NCBI GenBank assembly: GCA_030679805.1
Contig: JAUXST010000419.1
Coordinates: 1 to 5,017, forward strand
From: Reyranella sp.
GTDB lineage: Bacteria > Pseudomonadota > Alphaproteobacteria > Reyranellales > Reyranellaceae
Reading direction: 5' to 3'
DNA: 5,017 nt
Shown: in pieces, positions 1-5,017 of the stretch
How positions within the stretch are numbered: position 1 is the first letter of the stretch
Layout: every line of letters starts with the position of its first letter
Position numbers and translations under genes: made by a program
Notes under the pieces: model-generated
Told to the model about the DNA's origin: nothing
Database searches by the model: none
Seen by the model: only the letters and a program-made list of their open reading frames with translations

Positions 1-251
1 TGGTGCCCAACCGGGTGATCGCCGAGGACCAGGCCGGCAAGTACCTGCTGGTCGTCAACAAGGACAATGTCGTCGAGCAGGTGCGCATCACCACCGGGCA
101 GCTCATCACCGGCGGCCTGCGGGTGATTTCGACCGGCCTCAAGGCCGACGACCGTGTCGTGCTCAGCACCAACAGCCGCGCGATCCCGGGTGGCAAGGTG
201 GTGCCCAAGCTGACCGCCATCGCCGCCGATACCGCTGCTCCGACGAAATAA
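1..251 (+). CDS. RND efflux periplasmic adaptor (membrane fusion protein), C-terminal fragment
   Basis: This is the 3' end of a gene cut by the left edge; the first complete codon is at position 3 and the stop is TAA at 249-251. The GTG at position 3 is most likely an internal valine, not a start, because the sequence opens in the middle of a conserved family motif (VPNRVIAEDQAGKYLLVVN, matching the VPxRAVxxDxxGxxYVLVV region of AcrA-type adaptors). The remaining 82 residues cover the end of the beta-barrel and the membrane-proximal domain, including the typical GLKADDRVV and IPGGKVVPK segments, then a short Ala/Thr-rich tail. Adaptors of this family are periplasmic, usually lipid-anchored or membrane-anchored at the N terminus (not visible here), and bridge an RND permease to an outer-membrane channel. 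The permease gene starts 18 bases downstream, as expected for such an operon. Confidence 0.9.
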   Translation, partial: VPNRVIAEDQAGKYLLVVNKDNVVEQVRITTGQLITGGLRVISTGLKADDRVVLSTNSRAIPGGKVVPKLTAIAADTAAPTK

Positions 252-269
252 CCGAGCCGGATCGCAGCG

Positions 270-3200
270 ATGATCTCGGAATTTTTCATCAACCGGCCGG
301 TTTTGGCCAACGTTCTCGCCATCGTCATCGTGCTGATCGGCGGCGTTGCCTTGTTCACCCTGCCGGTCTCGCAATATCCCAACATCGTGCCGCCGACGGT
401 GCAGGTCACCACGACCTACCCCGGCGCCAGCGCCCAGGTTGTCGTCGACAACGTCGCCCTGCCGGTCGAACTGCAGGTCAACGGCGTCGAAAAGATGATC
501 TACATGCAGTCCTACAGCACGGACGCCGGCACCTATACGCTGACGGTGACGTTCGAAATCGGCACCGATCTCAACTTCGCCCAGGTGCTGGTGCAGAACA
601 AGGTGAGCGCGGCGCTGGCGTCGCTGCCCGCATCGGTCCAGGCGCAGGGCCTGATCGTCGAGAAGAAGTCGACGTCAATCCTGCAGATCATATCGCTGAC
701 GTCGCCGGACGAACGCTACGACAGCCTCTACCTGAGCAACTACGCGACCATCAACCTGGTCAACGAATTGTCGCGGCTGCCGGGCGTCGGCAACGTCAAC
801 GTGCTCGGCGTCGGCCAGTATTCAATGCGTGTCTGGCTCGACCCGGAGAAGCTCTACACCTTCGGCCTCACGCCGTCGGACGTGAGCCGCGTCATCCAGC
901 AGCAGAGCCAGGACGTGAGCGCCGGCCAGGTCGGCATGCCGCCGGCGCCCAAGGGACTGGACTTCCAGTACACGATCGACGTCCTCGGCCGGCTGAGCAC
1001 GCCCGCCGAGTTCGCCAACATCATCGTCAAGGCCGACCAGGGCAACGGCGGCCGCATCGTCCGGGTGAAGGACATCGGTCGCGTCGAACTCGGGGCCCAG
1101 ACCTACGCGCAGACCTCGCAGATCAACGGCAAGCCCAATTCCGGCATCGCCATCTACCAGCTGCCCGATGCCAACGCCCTCGACGTCGCCAATTCCGTCA
1201 AGGCCAAGATGGCGCAACTGGCCAAGGCTTTTCCGCCGGGCCTTTCCTACGACGTGCCGTTCGACACTACCCGCTTCGTGACGGCGTCGATCAACGAGGT
1301 CTTCAGGACCTTGCTCGAGGCCGGCGTCCTGGTCCTGATCGTGATCGTGATCTTCCTGCAGGATTGGCGCGCGATGCTGGTGCCGGCAACGACGATCCCG
1401 GTGACGATCATCGGCGCCTTCGCCGCCATGGCGGCGCTCGGCTTCACCATCAACACGACGACGATGTTCGGCATCGTGCTGGCGATCGGCATCGTGGTCG
1501 ACGACGCCATCGTGATCGTGGAAGGCGTCGCCCGCCACATCGAGCGCGGCATGTCGAGCCACGACGCCGCGATCAAGGCGATGAACGAGCTGTTCGGCCC
1601 GGTCATCGGCATCACACTCGTGCTCATGTCGGTGTTCATTCCGGCCGCCTTCGTGCCAGGTCTGACCGGCAAGATGTTCGCCCAGTTCGCCCTGGTGATC
1701 GCCGCCACGGCCCTGATCAGCGCCATAAACGCCGCCACGCTGAAGCCGACGCAGTGCGCGCTCTGGCTGCGGCCGTCGGTACCACCGGAAAAACGCAACG
1801 TCTTCTTCCGCAGCTTCAACAAGGTCTACAACAAGCTCGAGAACGCCTACGCGGCCTTGGTCGGCGCCATGGTCCGGCGCGCCGGCCTGATGGTCCTTCT
1901 CGCCCTGGTGCTGGCCGGCATCGGCGGCTGGGGCGTCGCCCGCCTGCCCACGGCCTTCATTCCCAACGAGGACCAGGGCTACCTGATGATCGGCGTGCAG
2001 TTGCCCGACGGCGCCTCGCTGGAACGCACCGGCGCGACGCTCGACCAGGTGAGCAAGATCGCCATGGCGATGCCGGGCGTCGAGAACGTGGTGGCGCTGG
2101 GCGGCATGTCGGTGCTCGACAGCAATTCGGCCCTCGCGAACGCCGCCGTCTCCTACGTCATCCTGAAGGACTGGGGCGTGCGCTTGAAAGCCAAGGACCA
2201 GGACCTTCGATCGATCGTGACGGGTCTCATGAAGGAGTTGCAGGTCCTGCAGGACGGCCGGGCCTTCGTCATCGTCCCGCCCGCCATCCAGGGCATCGGC
2301 AACGCCGGCGGCTTCCAGATGCAGGTCGAGCAGAAGGACGGCAGTTTCGACTACGGCAAGCTGCAGCGCGTGACCGACGCCTTGCTCGAGCAGGCCGGCA
2401 CGCAGTCCGCGCTCACCAACCTCGTGACCTCGTTCCGCGCCAGCGCCCCGCACATCCGTGTCGAGATCGATCGCGTCAAGGCGGAGTCGCTCAAAGTCTC
2501 GGTCGGCGAGGTGTTCACGACGCTCTCATCCTACATGGGATCAGGCTATGTGAACCGCTTCAACAAATTCGGCCTCAGCCTGCAGGTCTACATTCAGGCC
2601 GATTCGCAGTACCGCACGCGACCCGAGGACATCCTGAGGCTCCAGGTGAAGAACCTCGACGGGCAGATGGTGCCGATCGGCGCCATCGCCGAGCTGCGCG
2701 AAGCCCAGGGTTCGCCGCTGATCAGCCTCTACAATCTCTATCCCTCGGCGGCAGTCGTGGGCGCTCCGGCGACCGGCTTCAGCTCGGGCGAGGGCATCGG
2801 GCTGATGGACGAGATCGCAAAAGTGATCCTGCCGCCCGGCACCGGCTATGAATGGACCGCCATGGCCTACCAGGAGAACGTCGTCGGCAACCAGCTTCTC
2901 TATGTGTTCGCCCTGGCCATCCTGCTGGTCTATCTCTGCCTCGCCGGCCAGTACGAGAGCTGGGTCGCCCCGCTTGCCGTGATCCTGGCGGTGCCGCTGG
3001 CACTGAGCGGCCCGGCCATCGCGCTCGCCGCCGTTGGTCTCGCCAACAACATCTACACCCAGATCGGCTTGATGCTGCTGATCGCGCTCGGCGCCAAGAA
3101 CGCCATCCTGATCGTCGAGGTCGCGCGCGACGCCCGTAACGTCGAGGGCAAGGACATCGTCGAAGCCGCCATCGAAGCGGCCCGCACCCGCTTCCGTCCC

Positions 3201-3437
3201 ATCCTGATGACTTCGTTCGCCTTCATCCTGGGTGTCGTGCCACTGGTGACGGCGACGGGCGCGGGCGCCAACTCGCGCATCTCCCTCGGCCTCTGCGTGT
3301 TCAGCGGCATGATTGCCTCGACCTGTCTCGCCGTCCTGTTCGTGCCGTCGTTCTTCACGGTGCTGCAGCGCTTCGAGGAACGGAAGACGCCAGCCCCCAA
3401 GGCCCCGCCGGCCGAGGTTGCCGCGGCGTCGCAGTGA
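270..3437 (+). CDS. HAE1-family RND efflux permease (AcrB-like)
   Basis: Complete 1055-residue proton-driven inner-membrane exporter, close to AcrB (1049). The ATG at 270 gives MISEFFINRPVLANVLA, the standard HAE1 N terminus, so the start is secure although the Shine-Dalgarno is weak. By eye there are twelve membrane segments: TM1 about 10-30, TM2-TM6 about 344-490, TM7 about 539-557, TM8-TM12 about 874-1030. Two large periplasmic porter/docking loops lie at about 31-340 and 558-870. The proton relay is intact: D411 and D412 in VVDDAIVIVE (AcrB D407/D408), K943 in GAKNAIL (K940), R974 in RFRPILMTS (R971) and T981 (T978). The family motif GYEWTAMAYQE is present at 859-869. Aromatic drug-pocket positions are mostly aliphatic (see findings), so the substrate cannot be named. 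The C-terminal tail is rich in Pro and Ala. It sits 18 bases after the adaptor gene and overlaps the lipase gene by 4 bases. The family assignment is firm; the substrate is unknown. Confidence 0.97.
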   Translation: MISEFFINRPVLANVLAIVIVLIGGVALFTLPVSQYPNIVPPTVQVTTTYPGASAQVVVDNVALPVELQVNGVEKMIYMQSYSTDAGTYTLTVTFEIGTDLNFAQVLVQNKVSAALASLPASVQAQGLIVEKKSTSILQIISLTSPDERYDSLYLSNYATINLVNELSRLPGVGNVNVLGVGQYSMRVWLDPEKLYTFGLTPSDVSRVIQQQSQDVSAGQVGMPPAPKGLDFQYTIDVLGRLSTPAEFANIIVKADQGNGGRIVRVKDIGRVELGAQTYAQTSQINGKPNSGIAIYQLPDANALDVANSVKAKMAQLAKAFPPGLSYDVPFDTTRFVTASINEVFRTLLEAGVLVLIVIVIFLQDWRAMLVPATTIPVTIIGAFAAMAALGFTINTTTMFGIVLAIGIVVDDAIVIVEGVARHIERGMSSHDAAIKAMNELFGPVIGITLVLMSVFIPAAFVPGLTGKMFAQFALVIAATALISAINAATLKPTQCALWLRPSVPPEKRNVFFRSFNKVYNKLENAYAALVGAMVRRAGLMVLLALVLAGIGGWGVARLPTAFIPNEDQGYLMIGVQLPDGASLERTGATLDQVSKIAMAMPGVENVVALGGMSVLDSNSALANAAVSYVILKDWGVRLKAKDQDLRSIVTGLMKELQVLQDGRAFVIVPPAIQGIGNAGGFQMQVEQKDGSFDYGKLQRVTDALLEQAGTQSALTNLVTSFRASAPHIRVEIDRVKAESLKVSVGEVFTTLSSYMGSGYVNRFNKFGLSLQVYIQADSQYRTRPEDILRLQVKNLDGQMVPIGAIAELREAQGSPLISLYNLYPSAAVVGAPATGFSSGEGIGLMDEIAKVILPPGTGYEWTAMAYQENVVGNQLLYVFALAILLVYLCLAGQYESWVAPLAVILAVPLALSGPAIALAAVGLANNIYTQIGLMLLIALGAKNAILIVEVARDARNVEGKDIVEAAIEAARTRFRPILMTSFAFILGVVPLVTATGAGANSRISLGLCVFSGMIASTCLAVLFVPSFFTVLQRFEERKTPAPKAPPAEVAAASQ
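3434..3437 (+). promoter_or_regulatory. GTGA stop/start overlap, translational coupling site
   Basis: The GTG start of the lipase gene and the TGA stop of the permease gene share these four bases. Such overlaps usually mean that ribosomes finishing the first gene re-initiate on the second. No strong Shine-Dalgarno sits at the right distance for this GTG; the nearest GAGG-like stretch is about 16 bases upstream, which fits coupling better than independent initiation. A purine-rich run at 3440-3450 lies inside the lipase frame and could instead serve the alternative TTG at 3452. Confidence 0.6.
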
Positions 3438-4660
3438 TTGAGAGAAAGAGCTTGGAACTGCGCAAGATCCTGCTTTTCGCGGCGCTCTCGTTCAGCGTCC
3501 CCTTCCTTGGCGCCTGCTCGATCCCGGAGCGCGGCCCCGGCGTGCCGGCCGTCGATACCACCCGCGCCCTGCCGCTCGGCATTCCCAATGCCCGGTTCTT
3601 CGCCGACGGCGATCCGCAAGCCATGATCGAGGAAGGCACGCGCGCCTTCGCGCGTGAGCAGGCGGCGCTGCGCGCGGAAGGCAAATCGACCGCGCGCCTG
3701 CCGCCGGTCTACTTCCTCGCCGTCTCCGGCGGCGGCGACAACGGCGCCTTCGGTGCCGGACTGATGAACGGCTGGACCGTGCTCGGCACGCGACCCGAGT
3801 TCAAGATGGTGACCGGCGTCAGCACCGGCGCCCTGATCGCGCCTTTCGCCTTCCTCGGGCCGGACTACGACGAGGGCCTGCGCGAAGTCTATACGACCAT
3901 GACGCCCGACAAGGTCTTCAAGATGCGCGGCCTGACGGCGGCGCTGTTCGACGACGCCATGGCCGACACCGGCCCGCTCGCCCAGGTGATCGCGACCTAT
4001 GCCGACCAGAAGATGTTCGAGGCCATCGCGCGCGAATACCAGAAGGGCCGCCTGCTGCTGATCGGCACCACGCACCTCGACGCCCAGCGGCCGGTGATCT
4101 GGAATATCGGCGCCATCGCCGCCAGCGGCCACCCCGGCGGCCTGGAACTTTTCCGCAAGATCCTGCGCGCGTCGGCGGCGATCCCCGGCGCCTTCCAGCC
4201 GATTTTCTTCGACGTCGAAATCGACGGCAAGAAGTACCAGGAGATGCATGTCGACGGCGGCGCGATCGCCCAGCTCTTCCTCTATCCGCCGTCGATCAAC
4301 ATAGCCGCCAGCGGATTCCGCCGCGAACGGCATGCCTACGTCATCCGCAATGCCCGCCTCGATCCGGACTATGCGGCGAGCGAGCGGCGCACCATCTCGA
4401 TCGCCGGCCGCGCCATCAGCACCATGCTGGCGGCGAGTGGCCAGAACGACGTGCTGCGCACCTATTTCGTCTCCCAGCGCGACGGCGTCGACTACAACCT
4501 CGCCTATATCGGTGCGGACTTCAGCGCGCCCAAGGCCGGCGAGTTCGACCAGGCCTACATGCAGGCGCTCTACGCCTACGGCTTCCAGGAAGGCCGGGAC
4601 GGCCGTGCCTGGCACAAGCTGCCGCCGGGCCTGCAGGCAAATACCGCCAGCAAGCGCTAG
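3434..4660 (+). CDS. Patatin-like phospholipase, predicted outer-membrane lipoprotein
   Basis: A 408-residue protein from a GTG start that overlaps the permease stop. The N terminus is a lipoprotein signal: charged residues to K11, hydrophobic core about 12-24, lipobox L25-G26-A27-C28, so mature protein should start at lipid-modified Cys28. Ser at +2 favours outer-membrane sorting by the E. coli Lol rule. A linker follows, then a patatin domain from about residue 92. Its oxyanion-hole motif is SGGGDNGAFG (98-107), the nucleophile elbow is GVSTG with Ser130, and the catalytic Asp is D274 in VDGG. Both dyad residues are present, so it should be an active acyl hydrolase acting on phospholipid or other acyl esters. 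The segment GTTHLDAQRPVIWNIGAIAA (211-230) is typical of bacterial patatin lipoproteins. The region from about 290 to 408 is a C-terminal extension I cannot assign. A TTG at 3452 preceded by a purine-rich stretch is an alternative start (402 residues) that keeps the signal peptide. The substrate is not inferable from sequence. Confidence 0.93.
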   Translation: MIERKSLELRKILLFAALSFSVPFLGACSIPERGPGVPAVDTTRALPLGIPNARFFADGDPQAMIEEGTRAFAREQAALRAEGKSTARLPPVYFLAVSGGGDNGAFGAGLMNGWTVLGTRPEFKMVTGVSTGALIAPFAFLGPDYDEGLREVYTTMTPDKVFKMRGLTAALFDDAMADTGPLAQVIATYADQKMFEAIAREYQKGRLLLIGTTHLDAQRPVIWNIGAIAASGHPGGLELFRKILRASAAIPGAFQPIFFDVEIDGKKYQEMHVDGGAIAQLFLYPPSINIAASGFRRERHAYVIRNARLDPDYAASERRTISIAGRAISTMLAASGQNDVLRTYFVSQRDGVDYNLAYIGADFSAPKAGEFDQAYMQALYAYGFQEGRDGRAWHKLPPGLQANTASKR

Positions 4661-4671
4661 CGAACGCCGGA

Positions 4672-4715
4672 CGCCCGTCAACGACAGGCGGTGTCACACC
4701 CAAAAGTGTCACACC
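4672..4715 (+). terminator. Two tandem hairpins downstream of the lipase, possible operon terminator
   Basis: The first hairpin spans 4672-4690: arms CGCC/GGCG, one C-A mismatch, then GTC/GAC around a three-base loop. The second spans 4690-4715: arms GGTGT/ACACC, a C-C mismatch, then ACAC/GTGT around the six-base loop CCAAAA. They start 12 bases after the lipase stop, where an operon terminator would be expected. Neither is followed by a T-tract, so a classical intrinsic terminator is not shown. They could protect the mRNA 3' end, or the second could simply reflect the symmetry of a protein-binding repeat. Confidence 0.35.
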
Positions 4716-4762
4716 AAGTTGAGACAAATGTTGTGACACAGGCCAATCGCCCACCTGTGACA
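4690..4762. repeat. Cluster of TGTCACA/TGTGACA repeats, operator array or IS-end remnant
   Basis: GTGTCACACC occurs twice as a direct repeat at 4691-4700 and 4706-4715, 15 bases apart; each GTGTCACAC is palindromic except for its central base. In the opposite orientation the related words TGAGACA (4720-4726), TGTGACA (4732-4738) and TGTGACA (4756-4762) follow at offsets of 12 and 24 bases. Five related seven-base words within about 75 bases, in two orientations and partly regular spacing, look like binding sites for one protein. Candidates are a transcription regulator controlling a gene to the right, or a transposase, since several IS families carry multiple short repeats at their ends. No transposase gene is in the window. 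The repeats are seen directly; both interpretations are inference. Confidence 0.55.
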
Positions 4763-4953
4763 TCGTCGAGAATCTGACCCTGCGACCCCACCTCGGGCAG
4801 CCGCAGAAGACCGTCGAATCAACACTCGGACGCGTTTTTCGCGCCTCGGTCCACCCACCTGCCGGACAGTCAATGCGGCGGGGCAGCCTTGTGCTTATCT
4901 ACTCACGGCTCAATCAAGGCCGCGGGACGGCCCCTCATCCTCCAGGGATCGTA

Positions 4954-4971
4954 CCCGGCGGGCGCGCCGGG
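4954..4971. repeat. Perfect GC-rich inverted repeat (7-bp stem, 4-base loop)
   Basis: The arms CCCGGCG (4954-4960) and CGCCGGG (4965-4971) are exactly complementary around the loop GGCG. The stem contains only G and C and would be very stable in RNA. No T-run follows on the plus strand, and none is seen on the minus strand side either. It ends six bases before the ATG at 4978, so in a plus-strand transcript it could mask a ribosome binding site. Chance occurrence in GC-rich DNA is also possible. Confidence 0.4.
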
Positions 4972-4977
4972 CGGGGC

Positions 4978-5017
4978 ATGGCCAAAGGTTCAAGCGCCGG
5001 CATTACTTCCGGCACAG
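4978..5017 (+). CDS. Possible start of a gene running off the right edge
   Basis: An ATG at 4978 opens a frame that reads MAKGSSAGITSGT and continues past the window end. The first residues (Met-Ala-Lys) look like a plausible protein start, but 13 codons are too few for any family call. The upstream GCGGGGC is G-rich but too close to the ATG to be a normal Shine-Dalgarno. The same frame is open back to another ATG at 4873, which has a weak GGACAG three bases before it, so the start is uncertain. It may equally be a chance open frame in GC-rich sequence. Confidence 0.2.
   Translation, partial: MAKGSSAGITSGT

Larger units (their letters stand above)
4661..5017. other. Intergenic region with hairpins and short repeats, no confident gene
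   Basis: These 357 bases follow the lipase stop. No reading frame with recognisable protein character is seen on either strand apart from a possible gene start at the right edge. In order it contains two adjacent hairpins (4672-4715), a cluster of TGTCACA/TGTGACA words (4690-4762), a stretch with TGACCC and TGCGACCC words (4775-4788), a weak hairpin with CGCG arms around five T (4831-4843), a perfect GC-rich hairpin (4954-4971) and an inverted GCCGG/CCGGC pair (4996-5013). The part at 4690-4740 is visibly richer in A and T than the flanking genes. No tRNA, rRNA or CRISPR structure was found. Confidence 0.7.

Noticed and set aside
3..251. Independent small gene starting at the GTG at position 3
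   Set aside because: The sequence begins inside a conserved adaptor motif and continues through the adaptor C terminus, so it is the end of a larger gene.
822..2453. Long open frame of 543 codons on the minus strand across the permease gene
   Set aside because: It lies wholly opposite the permease, its translation is low-complexity and rich in His, Asp, Arg and Gly, and it matches no family. It is the usual antisense shadow of a GC-rich gene.
1364..2851. Open frame of 495 codons on the plus strand inside the permease
   Set aside because: It is an out-of-frame reading of the permease with an Arg/His/Gly-rich product and no motif; the permease frame is continuous, so no frameshift is needed.
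3053..4681. Open frame of 542 codons on the minus strand across the permease end and the lipase
   Set aside because: It spans two well-supported plus-strand genes and its translation is Arg/Ala/Gly-rich without domain motifs, so it is a shadow frame.
4690..4762. CRISPR array
   Set aside because: The repeats are under 12 bases, occur in both orientations and lack uniform spacers of about 30 bases.
4880..4920. Possible promoter around TTGTGC and TTATCT, or on the minus strand TTGATT and GATAAG
   Set aside because: No pair of boxes has acceptable spacing on either strand, and no supported gene follows at a proper distance.
4978..5017. Possible tRNA 3' part because of GGTTCAAGC near 4987
   Set aside because: The loop resembles a T-loop, but the flanking five-base arms do not pair, and no acceptor or anticodon stem can be built around it.

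Overview
The window reads as chromosomal DNA from a GC-rich Gram-negative bacterium. Codons mostly end in G or C. The genes encode an inner-membrane RND pump, its periplasmic adaptor and an outer-membrane-type lipoprotein. The protein style suggests an alphaproteobacterium (Rhizobiales or Rhodospirillales type), but that placement is inference; no rRNA or other marker gene is present.

Layout. Positions 1-251 hold the 3' end of a membrane-fusion (periplasmic adaptor) gene. After 18 bases comes a complete HAE1/AcrB-type RND permease gene (270-3437, 1055 residues) with all the proton-relay residues. Its stop codon overlaps by 4 bases (GTGA) the start of a complete patatin-like phospholipase gene (3434-4660, 408 residues) with a lipobox and an intact Ser-Asp dyad. 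All three genes are on the plus strand, closely packed, with no promoter or terminator visible between them, so they look like one operon. No outer-membrane factor (TolC/OprM type) gene follows the permease; the lipase takes that place.

From 4661 to the end (357 bases) there is no gene I can support with confidence. This stretch starts with two back-to-back hairpins (4672-4715). The second hairpin is part of a cluster of TGTCACA/TGTGACA words (4690-4762), more AT-rich than its surroundings. The cluster could be an operator region or the end of a decayed insertion sequence. A perfect GC-rich hairpin (4954-4971) lies just before a short reading frame that runs off the right edge from an ATG at 4978.

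How the parts may work together. The adaptor and permease would form the inner-membrane and periplasmic parts of a proton-driven exporter, using an outer-membrane channel encoded elsewhere. The translationally coupled lipoprotein lipase suggests a pump linked to lipid or other acyl-ester chemistry in the envelope. In support, most positions of the aromatic drug pocket known from AcrB carry aliphatic residues here. This functional link is inference. The gene families themselves are well known; the arrangement and the downstream repeat cluster are the parts most worth a second look.
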